Notes: a model not told the origin generated them from the sequence alone. Counted from the stretch's first letter, positions 20,074 through 29,666 are shown. The stretch is DNA of 64,000 bases from Mycoavidus sp. B2-EB (GCF_014218255.1 NZ_AP021872.1:1736001-1800000), one strand, 5' to 3'. Translations and numbers: made by a program.

Positions 20074-21456
20074 ATGGCGATCGCTTATCTTGGTCTTGGC
20101 GCAAACCTTGGCAATGCATGTGAAACGCTACACGCTGCGATCAGCTGGCTGGCCCAGCAAGCAAATGTCACCCTGCGCGCCCGATCTAGCTTTTACCGCA
20201 GTGCGCCAGTCCAAGCCAGCGGCAATGATTATTACAACTGCGCGCTAGCGCTCGAAACCACGCTCTCGCCTTTCCAGTTACTCAGATTATGCGCAGCTGG
20301 CGAAGATTACTTTGGCCGCCTGCGCTCTTACCGTAATGCGCCGCGTACGCTGGATCTAGATATTCTGTTATACGACCAGCTTGCGATTGACACCGCCGAT
20401 CTAATTATTCCACACCCGCGTTTGACTGAGCGCGCATTCGTGCTGCTGCCTTTACTTGAACTGGATGCCAACTTTGAAATTCCACAGCGCGGACGCGCCG
20501 ATGCCTTTTTGCCAGCGGTCGCTGCGCAGCGCATTGATAAGATTTTAGACAAAGATTTGATCCAATTTGATGCGCTCGGCAGCGCTTTTTCTAGCTCAAC
20601 TTTTATTGACAGACCCAATATGAACTATTTAGCAGAAACTTCACGTAAGGCGATTACTGTACCGCACCTGCAAATCATGCGCGGAAAAGAGGAGAAAATC
20701 GCTGCGCTAACTTGTTATGACGCCAGCTTCGCCGCCCTTCTCGATCAGGCCGGAGTCGACGTGTTACTGATTGGGGATTCTTTAGGCAATGTAATACAAG
20801 GCCATACCACTACGCTCCCCGTCACGGTCGCCGAACTCGCTTACCATACAGCTTGCGTTGCGCGCAGTCAGCCTAAGGCGCTCATCGTTGCTGATTTACC
20901 ATTTGGTAGTTACGCTACGCCAACCGAGGCATTTGCCAACGCCGTTACCCTAATGCGCGCGGGCGCTCAGATGGTTAAGCTCGAAGGGGGGAAGTGGTTG
21001 AGTGATACCGTGCGGTTTCTGGTTGAACGCTCAATTCCAGTCTGCGCTCATATTGGCTTAACACCGCAATCAGTGCATACATTAGGCGGTTTTAAGGTAC
21101 AAGGCAAAACCGGAGCCGCTGCTAAGCAATTGCTGAGCGATGCACAAGCGCTACAACAGGCGGGCGCCCAATTGTTAGTCATAGAAGCAGTGCCCACTGC
21201 GCTTGGCGCGCAATTAACGGACGCCCTGCTCATTCCTACGATTGGCATTGGAGCCGGCCCTAACTGCTCCGGACAAGTGCTCGTACTGTACGATTTGCTA
21301 GGGGTGTCTTCAGGCAAACGCCCGCGCTTTGCAAAAAATTTCGTCAGCGTGCAAGCGCAACAGGCCTCAAATCAGTCTATTTTGCAAGCGGCTGTCGAAA
21401 CTTATGTACGCGAAGTTAAAATGGGCGTATTTCCAGCAGCCGAGCATACATTCTGA
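20074..21456 (+). CDS. folK-panB: FolK-PanB fusion: HPPK plus ketopantoate hydroxymethyltransferase
   Basis: One uninterrupted 460-codon frame covers two enzymes. Residues 1-155 are 6-hydroxymethyl-dihydropterin pyrophosphokinase ([36 protein letters not shown]) of folate synthesis. Residues ~183-460 are PanB ([60 protein letters not shown]) of pantothenate synthesis. A ~25-residue linker joins them. PanB could also begin at ATG 20620 ([17 protein letters not shown]), though no Shine-Dalgarno precedes it. Many Burkholderia have a deoxynucleoside kinase gene between folK and panB; its absence suggests the fusion arose by deletion. Both catalytic halves look intact. Confidence 0.9.
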   Translation: MAIAYLGLGANLGNACETLHAAISWLAQQANVTLRARSSFYRSAPVQASGNDYYNCALALETTLSPFQLLRLCAAGEDYFGRLRSYRNAPRTLDLDILLYDQLAIDTADLIIPHPRLTERAFVLLPLLELDANFEIPQRGRADAFLPAVAAQRIDKILDKDLIQFDALGSAFSSSTFIDRPNMNYLAETSRKAITVPHLQIMRGKEEKIAALTCYDASFAALLDQAGVDVLLIGDSLGNVIQGHTTTLPVTVAELAYHTACVARSQPKALIVADLPFGSYATPTEAFANAVTLMRAGAQMVKLEGGKWLSDTVRFLVERSIPVCAHIGLTPQSVHTLGGFKVQGKTGAAAKQLLSDAQALQQAGAQLLVIEAVPTALGAQLTDALLIPTIGIGAGPNCSGQVLVLYDLLGVSSGKRPRFAKNFVSVQAQQASNQSILQAAVETYVREVKMGVFPAAEHTF

Positions 21457-21532
21457 GCGAAGCAACCAGGCTGCCGACAAAAAACCCACTGCTGGGAGGC
21501 CTCAAGCAAAAATCTGGGGCGCTCCTACCGTT

Positions 21533-21554
21533 TGAGTTTTTTGACTAAAACTCA
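21533..21554. terminator. Possible bidirectional AT-rich hairpin between panB and H-NS gene
   Basis: TGAGTTTT (21533-21540) pairs perfectly with AAAACTCA (21547-21554) across a 6-base loop, lying between two convergent genes. The stem is AT-rich and there is no clean U-run, so termination activity is uncertain. Confidence 0.3.
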
Positions 21555-21567
21555 GTCTAATTTTAGA

Positions 21568-21879
21568 TTAGATAAGAAAAGAAGCACGATCTTTGCCCAC
21601 AATCCACTTAGGTGGCTTGCCACGACCTGACCAGGTTACACCGGTATTTGGATCACGATATTTAGGCGCAACAGGCATACGTACGCGCTGTTTATCCATC
21701 TTTGATTTTCTCAGATTAAGCTCTCTCTTACTTAAGCCAAGCTCATCGAGCGTAATGCCAAAGATAGCAATTTTTTTCTTTATTTCATCGATAACTGCAG
21801 CACATTCTCTAGCTTTAGCTTCTTCGATTTGTTTTTCCAATTTTGCTTGTTGTGCAAGCAACTCTTCATATGAAGACAT
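21568..21879 (-). CDS. H-NS family nucleoid-associated protein (copy 1)
   Basis: 103-residue DNA-binding protein of the H-NS/BpH3 type that coats AT-rich DNA and silences acquired genes. The start at 21879 is supported by GGAAGGAATTTATT directly upstream; the longer frame from 21942 adds 21 unlikely residues. The N-terminal half is a coiled coil for oligomerisation (YEELLAQQAKLEKQIEEAKAR). The C-terminal domain has the DNA-binding loop TWSGRGKPPKWIVGKD. A linker rich in Lys/Arg (about 50-70) separates them. The protein is paralogous to the H-NS-like protein at 32938-33228. Several AT-rich accessory genes in this window are plausible targets. Confidence 0.92.
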   Translation of the reverse strand: MSSYEELLAQQAKLEKQIEEAKARECAAVIDEIKKKIAIFGITLDELGLSKRELNLRKSKMDKQRVRMPVAPKYRDPNTGVTWSGRGKPPKWIVGKDRASFLI

Positions 21880-22287
21880 AATAAATTCCTTCCCAAAGTT
21901 AAAATGTGAACGTCCAGACTTTTTATGAGTCCAGCTATTCAAGTTATTAATTAGGCGTTAATATACAGATTAATTCTGATTTTGCAAAGAAAAATGAATA
22001 ATTTTTATTAATTTCTCTTTCAACGAACTTCGTATAATCCATCAACTGATTTTTTTGGGTAGCTTGAATCGCTTAACCAGCCATTTTTAATGCTGACTCC
22101 AAGCCCACATCTAAAAACCGTCTCCGTATCTAGACGATTGCGAAAGCGTTAATTAAGATTCACCAAAAATCGCCAACCCTTTGACTTCACGCAACGTTGC
22201 TATCTACTCGCTTATTATATCCATATGGCGGCATTATACCTCACATTATCTTCACCTGGCGCACAGGCAAACCATCTTACAAAAAAG
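21880..22287. other. Intergenic stretch, H-NS promoter region
   Basis: About 410 bases, AT-rich near the H-NS gene (21940-22060), as expected for an autoregulated hns promoter. No gene, tRNA or clear hairpin found. Confidence 0.4.
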
Positions 22288-23430
22288 TCACATCTTAACA
22301 GTTTCTAGTAGAGTCTTTTTTCCATTTTTGTAATTGTAGAGAGAAATAACGGGCGCTTTCAAATCCCCCTTTTCATCAAATCGCGTTTCGCCAATCACGC
22401 CTACGCGGTTGGTCGCAGGCATCTCCATCAAAATCTTTGCGGGATCAATTGAATTGGCACGCTTCATCGCCTCAACGATAATGTACACAGCCTCATAAGT
22501 AAATGGCGCATAAATCTGAATCGATGTCTCAAAACGCTTTAGATATTTTTTCTCAAACTCCGCGCCACCCGGCATTTTTTCCAATGCTATGCCAGCTTGC
22601 GAACAAATGACATTATCTGTCGCATCTTTCGCCAAATTGACTAAATTCTCAGTACAGACTCCATCACCCGCAAGTACTTTGGCCGTCATTTGAAGCTGCT
22701 TCGCTTGCCATGCGAACAGTCCGCCAGTCGCATCCATCCCACCATAAAAGATAGCATCTGGACGCAACTTCTTGATTTTGGTCAAAATAGCTCTGAAATC
22801 AGTTGCTTTATCATTGCTTGCCTCATGCAACAAAACGTGCAAACCTTCCTTATCTTGCGCGGCCTTTTTAAACTGATCGGCGAGTCCTTTGCCATAAGCA
22901 GTTGCATCATCAACCACTACGATCTTTTTTAATCCCGCACTTTGGGCATAGCGGGCCAGCGCAGGCCCTTGTTGAACATCTGTGGCAACTACGCGGTAAG
23001 TTGTTTTAAAACCTTGCTGGGTATATTGAGGGTTAGTTGAAGAAGGGGAAATTTGAACAAGTCCAGCATCGCTATAAATTCTAGAAGCCGGAATCGAAGT
23101 GCCTGAATTCAAATGCCCAACTACACCCACGACCTTATCGTCGACCAGTTTTTGCGCGGCTTGCGTGGCTTGGCGCGGGTCAGCGCCATCATCTTGCGCA
23201 TCAAGTTGCAAGGTGACCGTCTTTTTGCCAATGACTAAACCTTTAGCATTAATCTCTTCAATGGCTAAACGCGCCCCATTTTCATTATCTTTGCCAAGGT
23301 GCGCAATACTGCCTGTGAGGGGGGCAACATGACCAATTTTGACCACCTGCTCCGCCGCCATCACAGGTAAAGCGATAGACAGCATGACAGCAGCACTGAT
23401 GGGCAACATTTTTTGAAATTTATTGTGCAT
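22288..23430 (-). CDS. Branched-chain amino acid ABC transporter substrate-binding protein (LivK-type)
   Basis: Periplasmic ligand-binding protein of about 380 residues. The start at 23430 follows CTGGAGCTTCTGT (Shine-Dalgarno GGAG). The signal peptide MHNKFQKMLPISAAVMLSIALPVMA ends at AEQ. Peripla_BP_6 features: VVKIGHVAPLTGSIAHLGKD, LQLDAQDDGADPRQATQAAQK, VGVVGHLNSGTSIPASRIYS, FYGGMDATGG and FTYEAVYIIVEA. These match Leu/Ile/Val-binding proteins. No permease or ATPase genes are nearby, so it either serves a transporter encoded elsewhere or is an orphan. It is divergent from the secreted protein gene at 23690. Confidence 0.92.
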   Translation of the reverse strand: MHNKFQKMLPISAAVMLSIALPVMAAEQVVKIGHVAPLTGSIAHLGKDNENGARLAIEEINAKGLVIGKKTVTLQLDAQDDGADPRQATQAAQKLVDDKVVGVVGHLNSGTSIPASRIYSDAGLVQISPSSTNPQYTQQGFKTTYRVVATDVQQGPALARYAQSAGLKKIVVVDDATAYGKGLADQFKKAAQDKEGLHVLLHEASNDKATDFRAILTKIKKLRPDAIFYGGMDATGGLFAWQAKQLQMTAKVLAGDGVCTENLVNLAKDATDNVICSQAGIALEKMPGGAEFEKKYLKRFETSIQIYAPFTYEAVYIIVEAMKRANSIDPAKILMEMPATNRVGVIGETRFDEKGDLKAPVISLYNYKNGKKTLLETVKM

Positions 23431-23689
23431 ACAGAAGCTCCAGTTAGAAGTCAAAAACTCAGCGCTCTCTCTTACTCACTATGAAGTCTAATTTAAAGTC
23501 TGCGCAGTAAGTTAAACGCTTAAGAGGGTGAAGCAATATTTCAAGTCATTTAGAATCTATAGCGACTCAGTTATTGTTACTATTGTGACGCGCTCGCAAT
23601 GGCAAAACGCCGCATAGTATAGTAGCTTTTTTTATGCTGCATTTGCAGATATAAGCTGATTCTCAGCTCAACCTTGAGTGGAAAGGATT

Positions 23690-24181
23690 ATGTACCGCCT
23701 ATCTCCTAAAATCCTGATGGCGTCCTTATGTAGCCTGCTTTTTTGGGGGGGCGCACTAGCTTGCGCTCAGCCCTCAACCCCGATCGTGCATTGGGAGCTA
23801 CAGATTATCCAAGAAGGGCAGCAGGTGGCTAGCTTAGTCGGCCAGACCCCTCTCGGCCAATCGTATACTGAAACCAAACACTATCTAGGTCAACCGAAGA
23901 TCGGTTGCAATCAGCCCGCGCTCGAATTATCCCGTACGATTACCGTCACGCCCGATAATTTGACCCCCAAAGCGGTGATGTTTACGCTTGAGACGCGCGA
24001 AACACTCGAAAAAATCACCTCAGCAGTCGTATCGAACTGTACTGCACCGGCCGCTCCTCGCGTCGTCAGCGCAAGCCATCCAGCCCTCATCGTACCTTTC
24101 GATAGCTGGACAAACTGGCAAATTCTCCCACACAACCCCACGCTCATTTATCGGTTGCGGGCCCACCTTAATCCTGCATGA
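23690..24181 (+). CDS. Secreted or lipoprotein-like protein of unknown function
   Basis: 163 residues starting at ATG 23690 after GGAAAGGATT. The N-terminus MYRLSPKILMASLCSLLF followed by WGGALACAQ is a signal peptide; LACA could be a lipobox with Cys at the +1 position, but signal peptidase I cleavage is equally possible. The mature part has four further cysteines and mixed beta-strand-like segments, with no motif I recognise. The stop overlaps the start of the following EEP-family gene (ATGA), so the two are translationally coupled and may work together. Function unknown. Confidence 0.7.
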   Translation: MYRLSPKILMASLCSLLFWGGALACAQPSTPIVHWELQIIQEGQQVASLVGQTPLGQSYTETKHYLGQPKIGCNQPALELSRTITVTPDNLTPKAVMFTLETRETLEKITSAVVSNCTAPAAPRVVSASHPALIVPFDSWTNWQILPHNPTLIYRLRAHLNPA

Positions 24182-24990
24182 AATCCCTATTTCCTTTACA
24201 CACGGCTCCACGCGATCCGCATGAATTTGTTGCCGTAAGCTGGAATTTACACAAAGGCCGTTCGCCGCTTGGGTTTCAAACCTGGCAAGCCATGCGACGT
24301 TGGATGCAACGCATTCCTGCGGATGCCTATTTTTTACAAGAAGTCATGGCACAGCGCCGATCTACATCCAGCAACAAATCCAGAATTACAACTGCAGACG
24401 AAGATTGGCATTGCCACGCCACTGAAATATCCACCGCCTTACAACTGCATCTCGCACTTGGACCCAATGTGCACAAACCCTCCTGGCGACACGGCAATGC
24501 GATTCTTTCTTCTTCCCCCCTCACCCCCGGCGAACGCTGGGACATTTCTGCTCATCGCTTTGAGCAACGTGGGCTACTAGTAGCACGCACCATCGTTAAC
24601 CAACGGCCCGTCATATTACTGTGCGTCCATCTTGCGCTGACCCGCGCCGCGCGTTTGCGGCAAATGGAATGGCTCGCGCATTGGATTGTCCGCGAGGCAC
24701 CTAACGGCCCCCTGATTCTCGCCGGCGATTTTAATGACTGGAAAAGTGATTCGATTCCTATCTTTCAGGCACTAGGTCTATGCGAAGTCGCCATGACACT
24801 AGGACAAGCCGCCAAAACCTTTCCAGCTTTCTCGCCAGCTTTAGCGTTGGATAAAATGTTTGTGCGTGAATTTACGCCGATGGAGCTCATCCCCGCATCC
24901 AAAGCAGCCTGGTTATCAGATCACCTACCGTATATCGCGCGCTTGCGCCTGGCTCCCCCGACTCCCATACAGCAGAAAATAACGCTATAA
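24178..24990 (+). CDS. Endonuclease/exonuclease/phosphatase (EEP) family protein
   Basis: 270-residue member of the DNase I-like EEP superfamily. Active-site blocks: SWNLHKGRSP, FLQEVMAQRR (the metal-binding Glu), VCVHLALTRAARLRQMEWL, LAGDFNDWKSDSI and LSDHLPYIARL with the terminal catalytic His. Family members are nucleases or phosphodiesterases acting on DNA, phosphoinositides or sphingomyelin. The related YbhP-type proteins in Burkholderia often sit beside cardiolipin synthase genes, which are absent here. No signal peptide seen. Translationally coupled to the secreted protein upstream. Substrate not predictable. Confidence 0.85.
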   Translation: MKSLFPLHTAPRDPHEFVAVSWNLHKGRSPLGFQTWQAMRRWMQRIPADAYFLQEVMAQRRSTSSNKSRITTADEDWHCHATEISTALQLHLALGPNVHKPSWRHGNAILSSSPLTPGERWDISAHRFEQRGLLVARTIVNQRPVILLCVHLALTRAARLRQMEWLAHWIVREAPNGPLILAGDFNDWKSDSIPIFQALGLCEVAMTLGQAAKTFPAFSPALALDKMFVREFTPMELIPASKAAWLSDHLPYIARLRLAPPTPIQQKITL

Positions 24991-25094
24991 AAACGCAGCA
25001 TCAGGAACGAGAATCACTCTTATTTGCAATAAAGGGTAGAATGAAGGCTACCCTAATTAATAGGCTATGTGCTGTTACCTAAGACCGATTTATC

Positions 25095-25865
25095 ATGAGC
25101 AATCTAACCCAGCAAACTGTATTAAGTATCCGCCATTGGACTGACACGCTTTTCAGCTTCACCTGTACACGTGATCCTTCTTTTCGTTTTGATAACGGCC
25201 AATTCACTCTAGTCGGACTTGAAGTTGACAATAAACCCCTCGTGCGCGCCTACAGCATGGCTAGCGCCAACTACGAAGAAAATTTAGAGTTCCTGTCAAT
25301 CAAAGTACAGGATGGCCCGCTCACCTCACGCCTGCAACATCTGAAAATTGGCGATCCCGTTTATATCAGCAAAAAATCAACCGGCACTCTCGTGACGCAC
25401 CATCTATTGCCTGGCTCTACTCTTTGGTTGCTATCAACCGGCACGGGGTTAGCTCCGTTCATGAGTATGATCAAAGACCCAGAGATCTATAGCAGCTATG
25501 AACGCATTGTGTTGACCCACACTTGCCGCTTTATTGATGAACTAGCCTATAAAGAATATATTACGCAGTCATTGCCGCAAAATGAACATATTGGTCAGTT
25601 GATTCGGGACCAACTCATCTATTACCCGACAGTTACTCGAGAGCCCTTTCTCAATCGCGGCCGAATCACAGATTTAATTCAAGACGGCAAGCTATTTGAG
25701 GATACAGATTTACCCTCGTTTTCAGTTGAGCGTGATCGCTTAATGTTATGCGGTAGCCCGCATATGCTCAAGGATACGCGGGCTCTACTGAAAACCATGG
25801 GGTTTATCGAAGGCACCCACTCGCAACCGGGGCATTATGTGGTTGAACGGGCATTTGTTGATTAA
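25095..25865 (+). CDS. fpr: Ferredoxin--NADP+ reductase
   Basis: Flavoenzyme exchanging electrons between NADPH and ferredoxin or flavodoxin. The 256 residues match subclass I bacterial Fpr. The FAD-binding RAYSMASANYEENLEFLSI, the pyrophosphate-binding LLSTGTGLAPFMSMI and the C-terminal VERAFVD are seen. The C-terminal aromatic residue of plastid enzymes is replaced by a short VD extension, as usual in bacteria. Lies immediately before the orphan fliO with a 26-base gap on the same strand, so the pair may share a transcript. Confidence 0.95.
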   Translation: MSNLTQQTVLSIRHWTDTLFSFTCTRDPSFRFDNGQFTLVGLEVDNKPLVRAYSMASANYEENLEFLSIKVQDGPLTSRLQHLKIGDPVYISKKSTGTLVTHHLLPGSTLWLLSTGTGLAPFMSMIKDPEIYSSYERIVLTHTCRFIDELAYKEYITQSLPQNEHIGQLIRDQLIYYPTVTREPFLNRGRITDLIQDGKLFEDTDLPSFSVERDRLMLCGSPHMLKDTRALLKTMGFIEGTHSQPGHYVVERAFVD

Positions 25866-25891
25866 ACTTAACTCTCTCTCGGAGCTCAATC

Positions 25892-26275
25892 ATGTATGGC
25901 ATTCATGTCCGCCGCGCGTTATATCAAACCCTCGCAGCGGCCGTATGGCTGCCGCTTACGGCTTTCGCCAATGAAAGCCGCCCTCTGCCCAGCGCGGTGA
26001 ACGTTAGCTCCGTAGCGCAGACGATTGCTTGGCTGATTGCCGTGATTGGGCTTGCCTATGCGTGCGCCTGGGTGGCCCGCCGCTTTGGCGTGCGGCCATC
26101 GCTACGCCGCACCAGCTTAATTAAAGTCGTTAGCAGTACCGCTCTTACGCCAAAAGAAAAAGTGATGGTCGTTGAAATAGGCAGTACCTGGCTTGTGCTA
26201 GGTGTGGCAGGTGGCAATGTATGTACACTCCACACCATGCCCGCCGCCAGTGATCCGCCGGTTACCGTGAATTAG
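25892..26275 (+). CDS. fliO: FliO-like flagellar export apparatus protein (orphan)
   Basis: 127-residue membrane protein. The signal-like N-terminus (LAAAVWLPLTAFANE) is followed by one transmembrane segment (QTIAWLIAVIGLAYACAWVA) and a cytosolic beta-rich domain containing LIKVVSSTALTPKEKVMVVEIGSTWLVLGVAGGNVCTLHTM, split here as LTPKEKVMVVEIG, WLVLGV and CTLHTM, the pattern of the FliO family. FliO helps FliP assemble into the flagellar export gate. No other flagellar gene is in the window; normally it sits with fliN, fliP, fliQ and fliR. It may be a relic or serve a relocated system. The 3' end overlaps the convergent transporter by 4 bases. Confidence 0.75.
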   Translation: MYGIHVRRALYQTLAAAVWLPLTAFANESRPLPSAVNVSSVAQTIAWLIAVIGLAYACAWVARRFGVRPSLRRTSLIKVVSSTALTPKEKVMVVEIGSTWLVLGVAGGNVCTLHTMPAASDPPVTVN

Positions 26276-27759
26276 ATCCAACCCAGAAACTTCCAATAGG
26301 TTTGCGAGAAAACCAATAACATCAGATAGCCCACCACCGTCACGACGAAACCCACCTTGGTAAATTGTCGCGTGGTAAAAGTATTGGTCGCTAAGCAAAC
26401 CATATTTTGCGGAGCATTAATCGGCAAAACAAAACCGAAGCTTACGGAAAAGCCCAGCAGCATGGTCAAGCCAAGTCGATTAAAATCTCCTGGCAAGGTC
26501 TGCAATACAGCAATTAAGATTGGCAGCATCGCTGAAGTCAGCGCCGTCGCACTCGCAAACCCTAGATGGATCACGATTAAAAATAGACTCAGCACCGCGA
26601 ATATCAGACCAGGACTCAACCCATCCATGCCCGTATGGTGCACGACTTGATCCCCAAGCCATTGACCTGCCTGCGTGGTTAACAAAGCCGTTCCTAGGCT
26701 AATGCCCACGCCAAATACAATCAAAGTTCCCCAAGGGGTCCGGGCTTCAAGCGTTTTCCAATCCATCACGCCGATCCGGGGCATCAGCAAAAGAGCAAGT
26801 CCGACAAAGGTGACTGAAGTCGTATCAAATGAGTGCAACTTACCTTCGGTCGACCAAAATGCAAGCAACGTCAACGAAACCAGCATTAAGCGCTTTTGGG
26901 CAGAAGTCATCGGCCCCAGCTCCGCCAATGCTCGGCGCACAGCATCCGCGCCCCCGGGAATCGACTCCGTTTCTGGCGGCAACATTTTGCGCACGATATA
27001 CAACAGAACCACCGACATCACAATCGCCCACGGCAAACCGGCCAACAGCCATTCGCCCCAAGTTACGCGCTGCCCCAAAATCCGCTCCATAAAGCCGACC
27101 GTCAGTAAATTTTGGGCCGCCGCAGTTTGAATCCCAATATTCCAAATACTGATGCTTTGCGCCACCACAATCATAATGCCAGCAGCAATATTAGAGCGTC
27201 GGTCTAACCCAAAAGCAGACACGATCCCAAGCATAATTGGCACCATGCATGCTCCGCGCGCAGTAGCACTAGGCACGACTAAAGAAAGCACCGCCGTCAC
27301 CAACACCGTGCCAAGCATGATGCGCTGCGTGCTGGCGCCAATTTTAGACAGCGTAACTAACGCGATGCGTTTATCAAAACCCGTAGAAGTCATGCCAGCG
27401 GAAATAAAAAGCGCCGCCGCCACAAGCGCCAACGCGCGATCGGAAAAACCCGCCAACGCCATTGATAGAGCACCGGCCGTACCATAAACCACGTCCGGAT
27501 TGTCCACCCGCGGCGCAGTGCCAATCAAAAAAGCGATCAACACAGTAATTAATATCGCACTGACCTCATAGGTCACGGCCTCTGTAATCCAGACAATCAC
27601 CGCAAACGCCAAGATAGCTAACATCCGCTGTCCGGCTAGCGACAGACCCGGTAAAGGTGGCATTAAAACCAGGCCGAGTAACACTATAGAGGCAACCATC
27701 AAGCCCAAGGAAATAGGAAAGGCCGACTTGTTAGGAGCGGCTACGGAAGATTTAGACAT
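26272..27759 (-). CDS. DASS (SLC13) family anion / sodium-coupled dicarboxylate or sulfate transporter
   Basis: 495-residue inner-membrane symporter with about eleven hydrophobic segments. Family marks: AFAVIVWITEAVTYEVSAIL near the N-terminus, the SNT-like block VVPSATARGACMVPIMLGI, and the C-terminal block ALTSAMLPILIAVL plus VLPINAPQNMVCLAT. These fit the SLC13 two-repeat fold that carries sulfate, tricarboxylates or C4-dicarboxylates with sodium. Host-supplied dicarboxylates would make sense for an endosymbiont, but the substrate cannot be decided from sequence. Converges with fliO. Confidence 0.88.
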   Translation of the reverse strand: MSKSSVAAPNKSAFPISLGLMVASIVLLGLVLMPPLPGLSLAGQRMLAILAFAVIVWITEAVTYEVSAILITVLIAFLIGTAPRVDNPDVVYGTAGALSMALAGFSDRALALVAAALFISAGMTSTGFDKRIALVTLSKIGASTQRIMLGTVLVTAVLSLVVPSATARGACMVPIMLGIVSAFGLDRRSNIAAGIMIVVAQSISIWNIGIQTAAAQNLLTVGFMERILGQRVTWGEWLLAGLPWAIVMSVVLLYIVRKMLPPETESIPGGADAVRRALAELGPMTSAQKRLMLVSLTLLAFWSTEGKLHSFDTTSVTFVGLALLLMPRIGVMDWKTLEARTPWGTLIVFGVGISLGTALLTTQAGQWLGDQVVHHTGMDGLSPGLIFAVLSLFLIVIHLGFASATALTSAMLPILIAVLQTLPGDFNRLGLTMLLGFSVSFGFVLPINAPQNMVCLATNTFTTRQFTKVGFVVTVVGYLMLLVFSQTYWKFLGWI

Positions 27760-28238
27760 TCTGTTTCCTTTTTAAACCAAGCGTCACAATCAACGCCAAA
27801 CTTGAAGCGCAATCTATTACTCTACACAGATGAATTTTATATCAGCTTATAATTTTTGAGTTTTTCGATGTCCACTTCATCATTTTCTGCGCAGCGTGCG
27901 TAGCAAAACCTCGCACACTGCTTAACTGCTTTCTACCTTTTTACGCATTTTCCACACGGATTCAACGCGTTTTCTATGCGCCCGTTTCCAGGATGAGCTG
28001 CTTTAATCGCCAAAATTGCGTTAAAATTCACCCTAAATGTGCCGGGGCGATTGCCTCATTTATAAAAAAATGATGCTCTAACGCCTCGACACAATAGAAG
28101 CCCGCCTAAGCCGTCTAAACGTTTTTTGCTTAAGCACTGGAAGTTTTTTCGCTCTTTCTCGGCTAAGCCAGCAGCTCATCTAGCATAGCTATCGAGAAAG
28201 TATCAATTTTTAGTAAAAATTTCAACTATTTAAATAAT
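27760..28238. other. Intergenic region upstream of cydAB
   Basis: About 480 bases between divergent genes, with many poly-T and poly-A runs. TATAAT at 27848-27853 is a -10-like element without a good -35. No FNR/ANR box (TTGAT-N4-ATCAA) was recognised near cydA. No gene seen. The cydA start lacks an evident Shine-Dalgarno. Confidence 0.4.
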
Positions 28239-29666
28239 ATGATTGCGCTGGATGCCTTAACACTTGCTCGAGTTCAATTTGGCTTCACCGTCTCGTTTCA
28301 TATTATTTTTCCCGCCTTAACGATTGGACTCGCCAGCTATCTGGCGGTGCTTGAAGGATGGTGGCTACATTCTCGTAAACAGGTTTATCAAGACCTCTAT
28401 CATTTCTGGTTAAAGATTTTCGCCATTAATTTTGGCATGGGCGTAGTTTCTGGCCTCGTAATGGCCTACCAATTTGGTACGAATTGGAGCTATTTTTCAG
28501 CCTTTGCAGGCAGTGTCACCGGACCTTTGCTGACCTATGAAGTACTCACCGCTTTTTTCCTAGAAGCCGGATTTTTAGGCGTCATGCTGTTCGGTTGGAA
28601 TCGAGTCGGCCCTGGGTTGCATTTTTTAGCGACGGTCATGGTTGCGCTTGGCACCTTAGTCTCCGCCACGTGGATTATTGCCTCCAATAGTTGGATGCAT
28701 ACGCCTGCCGGCTATGAAATCGTGGATGGCAAAGTTGTGCCAACCGATTGGCTACAAATTATTTTTAATCCATCCTTCCCATACCGGCTCGCGCATATGG
28801 GCGTGGCCGCCTTTCTTGCCACGGCGCTTTTCGTCGCGGCTGTAGCGGCCTGGCATCTTTTGCGCGGCCGCCATCAACCCGCGATTCGCAAAATGTTTTC
28901 GATGGCGCTTTGGATGGCACTATTGGTAGCGCCGCTACAAGCACTGATTGGTGATTTCCATGGCCTCAACACCCTTAAACATCAGCCGGCCAAAATCGCT
29001 GCCATTGAAGGGCATTGGGAAAACCACGACAGCCCAGGGATGCCACTGACATTGTTCGGCTGGCCCGATATGAGCCGCGAAGAAACACGTTATGCGCTTC
29101 AAGTCCCCCGTTTAGGCGGCTTAATTCTGGCTCATAGCTGGGATGGTCAAATTCCGGGCCTAAAAGAATTTGCGCCCGCCGATCGCCCTAACGCCACGAT
29201 TGTATTCTGGACCTTCCGCATGATGGTTGGCTTAGGGGTTTTAATGATTGCGTTAGGCGTGTGGGGATTTTATTTACGCTGCCGTAAGCGCTTATATCAC
29301 TCTCGCGCATTTATGCACTTTGCGCTATGGATGGGGCCCACCGGGATTCTCGCGATTCTCGCGGGTTGGTATACCACTGAAATTGGACGCCAGCCTTGGA
29401 CGGTCTACGGTGTGATGCGCACGGCCGATGCCGTATCTACGCACAGTGCATTACAACTAGGCATTTCTTTGGTTATCTTTGTGCTCGTCTACCTAGCCGT
29501 GTTCGGTGCCGGCATTGCTTACATGATGCGCTTAGCGAAGCAAGGCCCTACTCTTAATGAGGGCAAAGAGATCAATCCAGGTGGGCCAGGTCAACTGCAT
29601 CAACCCATGCGACCGCTTTCGGCTGCCCCTGCAGTCTCAAAAGAGAATACCCGTCCAGGACATTAA
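28239..29666 (+). CDS. cydA: Cytochrome bd-type (cyanide-insensitive type) ubiquinol oxidase subunit I
   Basis: Heme-bearing subunit of a quinol oxidase that reduces oxygen to water without pumping protons. 475 residues, about nine membrane helices. Heme ligands and signature: VSFHIIFPALTIGLA (heme His), NFGMGVVSGLVMAYQFGTNW, and GRQPWTVYGVMRTADAVS. The Q-loop is short, and the downstream DUF2474 partner also points to the CIO/bd-II-like branch rather than E. coli bd-I. First gene of cydA-cydB-DUF2474, with 34 bases to cydB. The only terminal oxidase in this window; high-affinity respiration fits life inside a host. Confidence 0.94.
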   Translation: MIALDALTLARVQFGFTVSFHIIFPALTIGLASYLAVLEGWWLHSRKQVYQDLYHFWLKIFAINFGMGVVSGLVMAYQFGTNWSYFSAFAGSVTGPLLTYEVLTAFFLEAGFLGVMLFGWNRVGPGLHFLATVMVALGTLVSATWIIASNSWMHTPAGYEIVDGKVVPTDWLQIIFNPSFPYRLAHMGVAAFLATALFVAAVAAWHLLRGRHQPAIRKMFSMALWMALLVAPLQALIGDFHGLNTLKHQPAKIAAIEGHWENHDSPGMPLTLFGWPDMSREETRYALQVPRLGGLILAHSWDGQIPGLKEFAPADRPNATIVFWTFRMMVGLGVLMIALGVWGFYLRCRKRLYHSRAFMHFALWMGPTGILAILAGWYTTEIGRQPWTVYGVMRTADAVSTHSALQLGISLVIFVLVYLAVFGAGIAYMMRLAKQGPTLNEGKEINPGGPGQLHQPMRPLSAAPAVSKENTRPGH

